From Bacteroidales bacterium (GTDB taxonomy: Bacteria; Bacteroidota; Bacteroidia; Bacteroidales; UBA932), in the NCBI GenBank assembly GCA_017399865.1, contig JAFQAT010000049.1, forward strand, positions 1 to 41,290: a DNA stretch of 41,290 nucleotides, in the 5' to 3' direction. This document shows positions 10,501-18,059 of the stretch, piece after piece. The position numbers and the translations under genes are program-made. Below the pieces are notes generated by a model, which made no database searches, was not told the origin of the DNA, and saw only the letters and a list, made by a program, of their open reading frames with translations. Position 1 is the stretch's first letter; each line of letters opens with the position of its first letter.

Positions 10501-10545
10501 CAACAAAAAAACCGGATGACGAAAAGTCATCCGGTTTTTTTGTTG
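10501..10545. terminator. Bidirectional rho-independent terminator
   Basis: Two perfectly complementary 20-bp arms (10501-10520 and 10526-10545) flank a GAAAA loop. The GC-rich core ACCGGATGAC is bordered by A7 on the left and T7 on the right, so it can work in both directions. It ends the plus-strand esterase transcript and, on the minus strand, lies directly against the 3' end of tRNA-Ser. Confidence 0.9.
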
Positions 10546-10630
10546 CGGAGAGAGAGGGATTCGAACCCCCGGACCCGTTAAGATCAACGGTTTTCAAGAC
10601 CGCCGCATTCGACCACTCTGCCATCTCTCC
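10546..10630 (-). tRNA. tRNA-Ser (anticodon UGA)
   Basis: On the minus strand an 85-base class II tRNA folds from GGAGAGA to TCTCTCC with discriminator G. The anticodon stem is GCGGT/ACCGT with loop CTTGAAA, giving anticodon TGA, which reads UCA. A long variable arm (GATCTTAACGG region) and the T-loop GGTTCGAATCC confirm serine. CCA is not encoded. A consensus promoter lies just upstream and the terminator arm begins at the next base downstream. The open reading frame across it (starting [12 protein letters not shown]) is the usual artefact of tRNA-Ser genes. Confidence 0.96.
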
Positions 10631-10656
10631 AATATTGTTCCCTTTGAAAGGGAATG

Positions 10657-10687
10657 CAAAGGTACAAATAAATTCGAAACCTGCAAA
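10657..10687 (-). promoter_or_regulatory. Consensus Bacteroidetes promoter for tRNA-Ser
   Basis: On the minus strand TTTG (10684-10687), a 19-base spacer and TACCTTTG (10657-10664) match the TTTG-N19-TAnnTTTG consensus. The tRNA begins 26 bases downstream. The leader contains a small palindrome (TTCCCTTT and AAAGGGAA around one base, about 10638-10654). The promoter starts at the base next to the lspA stop codon, so the tRNA is transcribed independently of the lspA operon. Confidence 0.75.
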
Positions 10688-11281
10688 CTATTTTTCACTT
10701 TTTTCTTCTTCCTTAGCAAAAAACTTGTACTGGAAGATCAGAAGGTAGATTGCTCCGCAGGTCACGCAGCTGTCGGCGAAGTTGAAGACTGCGCCGAAGA
10801 ATGTGCGCGGATAATCCATCCAAGGAAGCTGATAGTCGAACAGAGGAAAGTAGAACATGTCCACGACCTGTCCGAACATGAAGGCGAACGGAGCACCAGG
10901 CATCACTGTCTCCGGCCATATGAGACCGTAGAAGAAGCAGTCGATGATGTTGCCCAGAGCACCGGCTGTAATCATGGTAAGGCCCACAAGCACTCCTGTC
11001 GGGGTTTTCTCTGACTTTGCAAGCTTTCCGATCCACCAGAACAGTCCGCCGAAGAGGACTATGCGGAACAGGGAGAGCAGGACCTTGCCCCACACACCGC
11101 CGAAAGCCATTCCGAAGGCCATGCCCTTGTTGAGGACAAAATGGAGCTTGAACCAGTCCCCTATCACATCTATCGTCTCACCCAGATCCATGTTCGTCTT
11201 GACCAGAACCTTGATGATCTGGTCAAGAACGACTAGAACTGCTCCAAGAATTAAAAGTCTTGTCCCTTTTGAAACCTTCAT
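10688..11281 (-). CDS. lspA: Lipoprotein signal peptidase (signal peptidase II)
   Basis: The 197-residue inner-membrane aspartic protease cleaves signal peptides of diacylglyceryl-modified prolipoproteins. Four membrane segments are visible. The catalytic aspartates are Asp114 in GNIID and Asp170 in [16 protein letters not shown] near residue 18 is the conserved first-helix motif. The residue after Asp114 is Cys where GNxxDR normally has Arg. The protein is longer than the usual 160-170 residues because of an insertion around 120-160, as in other Bacteroidetes homologues. It is last in an ileS, dksA-like, lspA series with a 3-base gap to the gene before it. The many lipoproteins in this window are its expected substrates. 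Confidence 0.95.
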   Translation of the reverse strand: MKVSKGTRLLILGAVLVVLDQIIKVLVKTNMDLGETIDVIGDWFKLHFVLNKGMAFGMAFGGVWGKVLLSLFRIVLFGGLFWWIGKLAKSEKTPTGVLVGLTMITAGALGNIIDCFFYGLIWPETVMPGAPFAFMFGQVVDMFYFPLFDYQLPWMDYPRTFFGAVFNFADSCVTCGAIYLLIFQYKFFAKEEEKSEK

Positions 11282-11284
11282 GCC

Positions 11285-11695
11285 TTACTTGTTCTTGTTC
11301 ATCATCTCCTTGGCCTCGACGGTAAGGGTTGCATGAGGAACGAGACGAAGCCTCTCCTTAGGGATCAGCTTGCCGGTCACGCGGCATACTCCGTATGTCT
11401 TGTTCTCGATTCTGATGAGCGCTGCCTCAAGATTCTGGATGAACTTGTACTGACGCTGTGCAAGAGCACCTGCCTCTTCCTTTGAAAGAGCCGTTGCGCC
11501 TTCTTCCATCACCTTGAATGTAGGAGAAGTGTCTTCGATATCGTTGCTTGAATCGTGTGTGACGATGTCTCGAAGTGTCTTATATTCCTTTTTTGCATTC
11601 TCAAGCATTTCGATAATGATGGCCTTGAACTCCTGGAGTTCTTCATCACTGTAACGTACCTTGTATTCAGGTGCGTTCTTCATTTCTTCTGCCAT
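11285..11695 (-). CDS. DksA/TraR-family protein lacking most zinc ligands
   Basis: The 136-residue protein has an N-terminal coiled-coil-rich region and a C-terminal fold matching the DksA/TraR C4 zinc finger. In the GVCRVTGKLIPKERLRLVPH segment only Cys104 is kept. The other three ligand positions, by the standard CxxC-N17-CxxC spacing, are Thr107, Thr125 and Ala128. The fold is probably held by packing rather than zinc. DksA-like proteins bind the RNA polymerase secondary channel and tune transcription with ppGpp; whether this one does so is inference. It lies between ileS (29-base gap) and lspA (3-base gap) in one apparent operon, an arrangement I associate with Bacteroidetes. Confidence 0.88.
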   Translation of the reverse strand: MAEEMKNAPEYKVRYSDEELQEFKAIIIEMLENAKKEYKTLRDIVTHDSSNDIEDTSPTFKVMEEGATALSKEEAGALAQRQYKFIQNLEAALIRIENKTYGVCRVTGKLIPKERLRLVPHATLTVEAKEMMNKNK

Positions 11696-11724
11696 AATAT
11701 ATTGTTTTTATAGTTAAAGTGTTC

Positions 11725-14700
11725 CTAGCATCTTGTAACGGAAATGCGGATCAATCCGTCATTCCACTCTACTTCAGGAGCGTCTCCTGCCTCTGCGAGC
11801 GGAGCGGCCTCGACCGAAAGGGCGAGGGTCTGCGCTCCGACATAGGCGGCGAAGTTCGCCAGCGAAGCGGCGATCTCTTCGCCGTCTGCACCGTCTGCAA
11901 AAATCTTCACATTGACCTTGTCGGTAACATCGAATCCGCTGCTCTTGCGCAGGTTCTGGATTCGGTTGATCAGCTCACGTGCGACACCTTCCTGCCTGAG
12001 GGCCTCGGTGATGGTGATGTCGAGGGCGATCGTCATCGCGCCTTCTGTCGCCACGAGCCATCCCGGCATGTCCTCTGAAGAGATCTCATAGTCTCCGGCA
12101 TTGAGGGTAACGTCGCCTGAAGCGAGGTTCAAAACATATCCCGTGCCAGAAGCCTCTGCAGCCTGGATTTCGTTGATGACCTCCTGCGAGAGGGTTACGA
12201 ACGCAGCGGCGATCTCCTTCATCTGCTTTCCGTAGATCTTTCCGAGAGTCTTGAAGTTAGGCTTGATCTTCTTAGTGATCAGACCTGTGGTATCTGAAAT
12301 GAATTCTGCCTCCTTTACATTGACCTCATTGAGGATCAGGTCCTTGACAAGCTCGAGCTGGTCCTTCACACGCGCGTCGATCACAGGGATGATGATCTTC
12401 GAGAGAGGCTTGCGGACATTGACCTCTGCCTTGCGGCGAAGTGCGAGCACCATCGATGTAGCCCTCTGTGCAAGAGCCATACGCTCTTCGAGATCCTTGT
12501 CTACGACAGTCTCGTCATATGCAGGCATAGCCACATAATGTACCGAATCAGCGCCTTCCACGAGGTCTGTATAGAGACGGTCCATGAAGAACGGAGCGAT
12601 AGGGGCTGCAAGTTTCGATACAGCCACCAGCACCTGGTAGAGGGTCTGGTATGCCGAGAGCTTGTCTGCATCCATCTGTCCTCCCCAGAAACGCTTTCTT
12701 CCGAGACGGACATACCAGTTGCTGACATGGTCGCAGACGAAATCCTGGATCAGACGGCCTGCAGTCGTGATGTCATAGTCCTCATATGCCGCCGTAACAT
12801 CCTTCACGAGGGTGTTCAGAAGTGAGATCACCCATCTGTCGATCTCCGGACGCTCCGACATCGGCACAGCCTCTGCCGCAGGATCGAATCCGTCGATGTT
12901 CGCATAAAGGGCGAAGAATGAATATGTGTTGTAGAGGGTTCCGAAGAACTTGCGGCGCACCTCGTCGACACCTCCCACGTCGAAACGGAGATTGTCCCAA
13001 GGCTGCGCATTTGTCAGCATGTACCATCTGAGTGCGTCGGCGCCGTATGTGTCGAGAGCCCAGAAAGGATCGACCGCATTGCCCAGACGCTTGCTCATCT
13101 TGTTGCCGTCCTTGTCGAGGACAAGTCCGTTCGAGATCACACGCTTGAACGCGCACTTGTCGCTGACCATCGTGTTTATCGCATGGAGAGTATAGAACCA
13201 TCCGCGGGTCTGGTCCACGCCTTCGGCGATGAAGTCAGCAGTGATTCCGAACTTGTCGGAATCAAGGTTGCGGAGGCCTTCCTGCGCATACGGCATGGCA
13301 CCTGAATCGAACCATACGTCGATCAGATCGAGCTCACGCACCATCTTCTTTCCGCTGTCCGAAACGAGGAAGATATTGTCCACGTACGGACGGTGTATGT
13401 CGATCTTGTCGTAGTTTTCCTTTGACATGTCCTTCGGATCGAAGCCCTTGGCTGCGAACGGATTCTCGGACATTATGCCGGCTGCGACGGCCTTGTCGAT
13501 CTCCGCATAAAGCTCGGCGACCGAACCGATGCACTTCGCTTCCTTACCGTCCTCGGTCTGCCAGATCGGGAGAGGAGTTCCCCAGTAGCGGCTTCGGCTG
13601 AGGTTCCAGTCCTGGATGTTCTCAAGCCACTTTCCGAAACGGCCTGTACCTGTCGACTCCGGCTTCCACATGATCTGCTCGTTGAGCTCCATCATCCTCT
13701 CGCGGACTGCTGTCGTCCTGATGAACCATGAGTTGAGAGGATAGTAGAGAACCGGCTTGTCTGTGCGCCAGCAGTGAGGATAGTTATGTGTATGCTTCTC
13801 GATCTTGAACGCCTTGTTCTGCTGCTTGAGCATCACGCAGAGGTCCACATCGAGGGTCGGAGCGTCTGCCGGAAGTTCAGGATCGTATGCATTCTTCACA
13901 TAGCGGCCTGCCCACTCCCTGTACTCATCCGACATGTTTGCAGCAACGTATTCAAGGTCGAGGTCCTCGACGCGGAAGAAACGTCCGCGGAGATCGACCT
14001 GCGCCTGAAGGTCGCCGTTGCGGTCCACGACCTGAAGGCCCGGAACACCGGCAAGCCTTGCAACCTTCGCGTCGTCAGCACCGAAGGTAGGAGCGATGTG
14101 CACGATACCTGTACCGTCCTCTGTCGTAACATAGTCGCCTGGGATTACGCGGAATGCACCTTCGCCCGGGTTGAACCAAGGGATGAGCTGCTCGTAGCTG
14201 ATGCCGACGAGGTCTGTTCCCTTGAGGGTTCCTTCAAGTACCTTGAACTCCTGCTTCTTAGGATTGAAATGCGCATTCACGAGAGCCTGAGCCACGATAT
14301 AGAGAGCCGGCTCGCCGGTGTAAGGGTTCGATGAAACCACGCGTACATAGTCGATGTTCGGTCCGACGCAGAGGGCTGTGTTCGAAGGAAGGGTCCATGG
14401 AGTCGTCGTCCATGCAAGGATATATGCAGGCACACCCTCGCTGAAGAGGAACTCCGACTTCCCGTCGCGCACCACCTTGAACTGGGCCACCGCTGTCGTA
14501 TCCTTTACGTCACGATAGCAGCCGGGCTGGTTGAGTTCATGTGTACTGAGGCCCGTTCCTGCTGCAGGAGAGTATGGCTGGATGGACTTTCCCTTGTAGA
14601 GAAGACCCTTGTCGTAAATATTCTTGAGGAGATACCAGAGAGTCTCAATGTAGCGGTTGTCGTAAGTGATGTACGGGTCGTTCATATCCACCCAGTATCC

Positions 14701-15114
14701 CACGCGCTCAGTCATGTTCACCCACTCTGCTGTGTACTTCATCACTTCCTTGCGACATGCGTCGTTATACTCCTCGACGCTGATCTTAGTACCTATGTCC
14801 TCTTTTGTGATGCCCAGCATCTTCTCCACGCCGAGCTCCACAGGAAGACCGTGGGTATCCCATCCCGCCTTTCTGTTCACCTTGTATCCGCTCTGGGTCT
14901 TGTAACGGCAGATGGCGTCCTTGATCGAACGGGCCATCACATGGTGGATGCCCGGCATGCCGTTCGCTGAAGGCGGTCCCTCGAAGAATATGAATTCCGG
15001 AGCACCTTCCCTCAACTCAAGCGACTTCTCGAACGCATGGTTCTTCTTCCATCTGTCGAGCACCTCGTTGCCTGTCGCAACCAGATCAAGACCTTTATAT
15101 TCTCTAAATTTCAT
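11725..15114 (-). CDS. ileS: Isoleucyl-tRNA synthetase, type 2 (eukaryote-like)
   Basis: This 1129-residue class I synthetase attaches isoleucine to tRNA-Ile in the cytoplasm. The N-terminal catalytic domain has PPSANGMPGIHH, in which the HIGH signature reads GIHH (residues 55-58, bases 14941-14952). The KMSKS loop reads GNKMSKRLGN. The WDTHGLPVE motif and the CP1 editing domain, with its TTPWTLPSN motif, are present. The length and KMSKR form fit the IleRS2 group, which is naturally mupirocin resistant. The anticodon-binding domain and a long C-terminal extension follow. It heads an operon with a dksA-like gene and lspA, and a -7 box (TATATTTG) lies upstream at 15174-15181. Confidence 0.97.
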   Translation of the reverse strand: MKFREYKGLDLVATGNEVLDRWKKNHAFEKSLELREGAPEFIFFEGPPSANGMPGIHHVMARSIKDAICRYKTQSGYKVNRKAGWDTHGLPVELGVEKMLGITKEDIGTKISVEEYNDACRKEVMKYTAEWVNMTERVGYWVDMNDPYITYDNRYIETLWYLLKNIYDKGLLYKGKSIQPYSPAAGTGLSTHELNQPGCYRDVKDTTAVAQFKVVRDGKSEFLFSEGVPAYILAWTTTPWTLPSNTALCVGPNIDYVRVVSSNPYTGEPALYIVAQALVNAHFNPKKQEFKVLEGTLKGTDLVGISYEQLIPWFNPGEGAFRVIPGDYVTTEDGTGIVHIAPTFGADDAKVARLAGVPGLQVVDRNGDLQAQVDLRGRFFRVEDLDLEYVAANMSDEYREWAGRYVKNAYDPELPADAPTLDVDLCVMLKQQNKAFKIEKHTHNYPHCWRTDKPVLYYPLNSWFIRTTAVRERMMELNEQIMWKPESTGTGRFGKWLENIQDWNLSRSRYWGTPLPIWQTEDGKEAKCIGSVAELYAEIDKAVAAGIMSENPFAAKGFDPKDMSKENYDKIDIHRPYVDNIFLVSDSGKKMVRELDLIDVWFDSGAMPYAQEGLRNLDSDKFGITADFIAEGVDQTRGWFYTLHAINTMVSDKCAFKRVISNGLVLDKDGNKMSKRLGNAVDPFWALDTYGADALRWYMLTNAQPWDNLRFDVGGVDEVRRKFFGTLYNTYSFFALYANIDGFDPAAEAVPMSERPEIDRWVISLLNTLVKDVTAAYEDYDITTAGRLIQDFVCDHVSNWYVRLGRKRFWGGQMDADKLSAYQTLYQVLVAVSKLAAPIAPFFMDRLYTDLVEGADSVHYVAMPAYDETVVDKDLEERMALAQRATSMVLALRRKAEVNVRKPLSKIIIPVIDARVKDQLELVKDLILNEVNVKEAEFISDTTGLITKKIKPNFKTLGKIYGKQMKEIAAAFVTLSQEVINEIQAAEASGTGYVLNLASGDVTLNAGDYEISSEDMPGWLVATEGAMTIALDITITEALRQEGVARELINRIQNLRKSSGFDVTDKVNVKIFADGADGEEIAASLANFAAYVGAQTLALSVEAAPLAEAGDAPEVEWNDGLIRISVTRC

Positions 15115-15131
15115 AAATAAAAATTATTATC

Positions 15132-15139
15132 TATTTTTG
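15132..15139 (+). promoter_or_regulatory. Bacteroidetes promoter for cvpA-tsaB
   Basis: TATTTTTG matches TAnnTTTG, and TTTC at 15109-15112 sits exactly 19 bases upstream as a near -33 box. The cvpA start is 59 bases downstream. It points toward the minus-strand ileS promoter 34 bases away, so the two leaders overlap. Confidence 0.5.
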
Positions 15140-15173
15140 CAATCAGAAAATCCCGTTGGGAAATTTTAATCTG

Positions 15174-15181
15174 CAAATATA
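15174..15181 (-). promoter_or_regulatory. Bacteroidetes -7 element for the ileS operon
   Basis: TATATTTG on the minus strand is an exact TAnnTTTG match, 59 bases before the ileS ATG. The -33 position reads GTTC rather than TTTG and would fall at the start of cvpA. Confidence 0.5.
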
Positions 15182-15198
15182 GACATTTTAAGGCAATA

Positions 15199-15696
15199 AT
15201 GAACATCCTGGATATCATTCTTTTGATTTGCTTCATCCCTGCCCTCGTCCAGGGCATCAGGAAAGGCTTCATAGCCCAGGCGATCTCCATAATTTCCATC
15301 ATCGTCGGCATCTGGGCATCGGCAAGATTCGCCGACGTTGTCGCCGGATGGATCGCACAGTACATCACAGCTTCGGAACAGGTAATGAAGGTCGTAGCCT
15401 TCGCACTCATCCTCATCGTTGTGTTCTTCCTGCTGGGTCTCATTGGAAAAATGTTGGAGGGGATCTTCAATTTTGTTCTTCTGGGATGGCTCAACAAGCT
15501 TCTCGGAGTGGTATTCGCCCTCCTTAAGACGGCCCTCATCGTCGGACTTGTGATTATGGCCTTCAGCTCGCTCAACGACACATTCCACCTCGTCAAGGAG
15601 GAAGTGCTTAACGAGTCGGTCCTCTATCCGCCATTGAAGAAGATCGCATTCGATGTATTCCCATACATCAAGGACATGCTGAACCTCGGCAAATAA
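15199..15696 (+). CDS. CvpA family inner-membrane protein
   Basis: The 165-residue protein has four hydrophobic segments at about 4-19, 26-44, 63-82 and 100-121. The N-terminal pattern NILDIILLICFIPALVQGIR followed by KGF is the CvpA signature (xxDxxxxxxxxxxxxxGxxxGF). In Enterobacteria CvpA relates to colicin V production and envelope stress; in Bacteroidetes its role is undefined. It begins a plus-strand unit with tsaB (7-base gap) and a small membrane protein, and is divergent from ileS. Confidence 0.88.
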   Translation: MNILDIILLICFIPALVQGIRKGFIAQAISIISIIVGIWASARFADVVAGWIAQYITASEQVMKVVAFALILIVVFFLLGLIGKMLEGIFNFVLLGWLNKLLGVVFALLKTALIVGLVIMAFSSLNDTFHLVKEEVLNESVLYPPLKKIAFDVFPYIKDMLNLGK

Positions 15697-15703
15697 CATA
15701 AAG

Positions 15704-16498
15704 ATGGAAAGAATCATTCTGATAGAAACATCTACAGCCCTATGTTCCGTCGCACTGGCTGAGGACGGGGCTATCGTCAGCTACCGCGAAAGTTCGGCTC
15801 CCAAGGCACATGCCTCACTGACAGCCGTATTCATTCAGGAAATGCTCTCTGAGCGTGGTCTCGCTCTTGCCGACTGCGATGCAGTATGCGTCAGCATGGG
15901 CCCGGGCTCATACACCGGCCTGCGCGTCGGCGTCTCGACCGCCAAAGGCCTGTGCTTCGGTTCCGGCAAGCCACTGCTTGCCGTCGGAACCCTCGACACC
16001 CTCGTCGCCCAGGCCGCAGCTGCTTGCTATCCCGATACCGCTGCTTGTCATCCTGATGCCCCGGCTTGTCATCCTGAGCGAAGCGAAGGATCTTTCCACT
16101 GCCACCCTTCCGGCAACTACCGCTACATCATCCCGATGATCGACGCCCGCCGCATGGAAGTCTACACGGCAGTGTTTGAAGCGGATGAAGCGGATGCGAA
16201 AGAATCTCTCCGCTACCGTCAGATAACGGAAACCGCGCCGGCAATCATCGACGGAAACAGCTTCTCAGAATACCTGGAGCAGGGTCCATGCCTGTTCATA
16301 GGCGACGGCGCCGGCAAATGCGCCGACGTAATCAGGCACCCGAATGCGACCTTCTGCCAGTGCTGGCCGAAAGCGTCCTCGATGCTGGAACCCGCAGTTG
16401 CAGCCTTCCGCGCCGGCAACTTTCAGGACGTAGCCTACTTCGAACCCTTCTACCTCAAGGAATTCGTAGCCAGCGTAAGTAAAAAGAAACTCTGGTAA
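15704..16498 (+). CDS. tsaB: tRNA threonylcarbamoyladenosine biosynthesis protein TsaB
   Basis: TsaB is the ASKHA-fold partner of TsaD in making the t6A37 modification of ANN-decoding tRNAs. The protein starts ILIETST, carries the hallmark MGPGSYTGLRVG (about 65-76), and resumes the family pattern at PMIDARRMEVY (about 144-154). At 264 residues it is about 30 longer than typical. The excess lies at about 107-137, where three 7-residue units (ACYPDTA, ACHPDAP, ACHPERS) end in the CHPERSEGS sequence encoded by a dispersed DNA repeat. The insert falls in a variable loop and keeps the frame, so the protein is probably functional. Confidence 0.95.
   Translation: MERIILIETSTALCSVALAEDGAIVSYRESSAPKAHASLTAVFIQEMLSERGLALADCDAVCVSMGPGSYTGLRVGVSTAKGLCFGSGKPLLAVGTLDTLVAQAAAACYPDTAACHPDAPACHPERSEGSFHCHPSGNYRYIIPMIDARRMEVYTAVFEADEADAKESLRYRQITETAPAIIDGNSFSEYLEQGPCLFIGDGAGKCADVIRHPNATFCQCWPKASSMLEPAVAAFRAGNFQDVAYFEPFYLKEFVASVSKKKLW
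16019..16095 (+). repeat. Tandem 21-bp repeat ending in a dispersed repeat copy inside tsaB
   Basis: Three imperfect 21-bp units (16019-16039, 16040-16060, 16061-16081) share the core GCTTGTCATCCTGA. The last runs into a 29-bp segment, 16067-16095, which is identical in reverse complement to 33434-33462. The unit length is a multiple of three, so the reading frame survives. Confidence 0.85.
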
Positions 16499-16502
16499 CC
16501 AT

Positions 16503-16778
16503 ATGGAAAAGAAATATTACACCAGCAAAGCCTATCTGGTATTGTCCATTTTCATTTTTGTTTATGGTCTCCTCTGCTGTACCATCACCCCATTTATTGA
16601 TCCGTCCTTATTTAACTCACTCACGAAAGGAGTGCTGATCGCAGTGGGTCTCATGGCCATAGGTGTATGCATCTGGTTTACAGTAAGACTCTCCTATCCT
16701 GTACTGGACAAGAATGGTCTTGACATGAGACATCCTATGATCGGCTCCTTGAAAGCCGAGCTAAACACCATCAAATAG
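16503..16778 (+). CDS. Small hypothetical membrane protein
   Basis: The 91-residue protein has two clear hydrophobic helices, about 11-30 and 41-63, separated by a short loop (TPFIDPSLFNSLTKG), with a soluble tail ending LKAELNTIK. I recognise no family. It starts 4 bases after tsaB, so it is probably translated from the same message. A hairpin zone at 16829-16864 follows and may terminate the unit. Confidence 0.6.
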   Translation: MEKKYYTSKAYLVLSIFIFVYGLLCCTITPFIDPSLFNSLTKGVLIAVGLMAIGVCIWFTVRLSYPVLDKNGLDMRHPMIGSLKAELNTIK

Positions 16779-16828
16779 CAAGGCCCGGAATCATAAATGA
16801 TACGCGAAAGCCATATACATAGATTAAC

Positions 16829-16864
16829 AGCCGCATACCGAAAATGTATGCGGCTATTTTCGGT
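16829..16864. terminator. Two overlapping, mutually exclusive hairpins between convergent genes
   Basis: AGCCGCATA (16829-16837) pairs perfectly with TATGCGGCT (16847-16855). ACCGAAAAT (16837-16845) pairs perfectly with ATTTTCGGT (16856-16864). Both stems are 9 bp and cannot form together. The plus strand has ATTTT after the first stem. The position between convergent genes (16778 and 16874) fits a bidirectional terminator; the alternative pairing also resembles an attenuator. Confidence 0.5.
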
Positions 16865-16873
16865 AAGAACGGT

Positions 16874-17980
16874 TCATTCGGAAAGGTGCTGTATCTGTTC
16901 TGTGGACAACCCTAAGGCAGAGGATATCACTTCCATAGAAATCCCTGCAGCCAGCATCTCCCGTATAGTTTCTGCTCGTCCTTCTGCTCGCCCTTCAACT
17001 CGTCCTTCTGCTCGTCCTTCTGCCCGTCCTTCTGCTCGCCCCTCAGCTCGTCCCTCAGCTCGTCCTTCCTCACGACCTACTTCAAATCCATCTTCACGTC
17101 CAAGCGCCACACCTTTTGCATAAGCTTCAGCCCTGGCATCCTCGAGCATTTCAGCTCTGGAATTAAGTTCATCGTTTCTTGACATGATATAATTTGTATA
17201 TATTAATTTCAAATCCTTCGGCATAGCCGCAATCTCCGACTTCAAATAAATCTCCTTCAGCAGAGGGTCGGAAACCCCAGCAGGAACCTCTAATTGGGAG
17301 TGCATATTCTTCAGAGTGCATAGAATCCTCTCCCGATCTGTACTGCATTCCGCCATGCTCTTGCGGAACTTCTTCATCTCAATGAAGACAAGCGTCGTAC
17401 CGTCTCCGAGTTCCTCGCCGGTCTCCATGTCGGTATAGCGGTAGAACGACATGTATTCGTCCTCCTTCACCTTCTCCATCCCGGCAGGCGCCTTCTTCAT
17501 ATTGAAGGTCAGGAAGCATACCATATAGACCGGAGCATAGTTATAGTCCCAACGGTCCTTGCCAAGCGTCTTCAGCTGATGATGCTTTTCCCTTGAGGCC
17601 TGATCCTGAATACTGAAAGTCGAGTAGTAGACTGCACGTTTGTTGAAGTAGCGCTGGCTCCAGTTCTGCATCTCCACAAGAAACATCACCCCTTCAGAAT
17701 CCTCGCAGTACACATCGAAGATCGCTCCGCTGTCGTCCTCCGTCAGGCCATGATGCTCCGTGTTGCAGTAACGTATCTTCACTATATCCGCATCCGGGAT
17801 GACCCTGTTCAACAGTCCCATAAGCAGATCCTCGTTGCCTTCCATGCCAAACAACAGTTTAAAACCCTTGTCCGTCATAGGGTCCACATATCTGTGCCTG
17901 ACCCCGTCATTGTCGATCCAGAACTTTCCGTCCATCAAGACGTCGTTTTCCGACATCGCCCTTTCGTTCTTCTTTTCCAT
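16874..17980 (-). CDS. Rpn family PD-(D/E)XK nuclease (putative transposase class)
   Basis: The 368-residue protein matches the Rpn/PDDEXK_2 family. It has the N-terminal motif VDPMTDKGFKLLFG (32-45) and the nuclease core IFDVYCEDSEGVMFLVEMQ, giving Asp89, Glu103 and Gln105. Rpn proteins are DNA endonucleases that promote RecA-independent recombination in E. coli, and full-length forms are often annotated as transposases. The C-terminal part carries a tract of four-residue GRAE units (302-337) and then an IREMLAAGISMEVISSALGLS motif, a small helical unit common at the end of Rpn-type proteins. It lies downstream of the fimbrial terminator. It may be a lone mobile-type gene, but no terminal inverted repeats were seen. 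Confidence 0.85.
   Translation of the reverse strand: MEKKNERAMSENDVLMDGKFWIDNDGVRHRYVDPMTDKGFKLLFGMEGNEDLLMGLLNRVIPDADIVKIRYCNTEHHGLTEDDSGAIFDVYCEDSEGVMFLVEMQNWSQRYFNKRAVYYSTFSIQDQASREKHHQLKTLGKDRWDYNYAPVYMVCFLTFNMKKAPAGMEKVKEDEYMSFYRYTDMETGEELGDGTTLVFIEMKKFRKSMAECSTDRERILCTLKNMHSQLEVPAGVSDPLLKEIYLKSEIAAMPKDLKLIYTNYIMSRNDELNSRAEMLEDARAEAYAKGVALGREDGFEVGREEGRAEGRAEGRAEGRAEGRAEGRVEGRAEGRAETIREMLAAGISMEVISSALGLSTEQIQHLSE
16970..17077 (-). repeat. 12-bp tandem repeat tract encoding GRAE units
   Basis: Nine 12-bp units with the plus-strand core CTCGTCCTTCTG encode GREE, five GRAE, GRVE and two more GRAE at residues 302-337 of the Rpn-type protein. Units differ by one or two bases. Copy-number changes would keep the frame and alter linker length. 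Confidence 0.9.
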
Positions 17981-18059
17981 ATCGTTGATAATCTGATTAA
18001 TACCCGGACATTACGTCCCCCATAAAAAACAAATCATCAACACCCTTTTACAAAGAACG

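Noticed and set aside
10190-10624. Minus-strand open frame beginning [12 protein letters not shown] across the tRNA
   Set aside because: This is the known artefact of translating tRNA-Ser and continuing antisense to the second esterase gene.
13774-14334. Plus-strand open frame opposite ileS
   Set aside because: It is a shadow of the ileS reading frame.
16970-17077. CRISPR-like array
   Set aside because: The units are contiguous 12-bp repeats without spacers and lie inside a coding frame.
16797-17123. Plus-strand open frame with ARPSARPS repeats
   Set aside because: It is the antisense reading of the GRAE repeat tract in the Rpn-type gene and has no other protein-like content.
16874-17980. 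Insertion sequence around the Rpn-type gene
   Set aside because: No terminal inverted repeats or target duplications were found flanking it; the nearby hairpins look like terminators.
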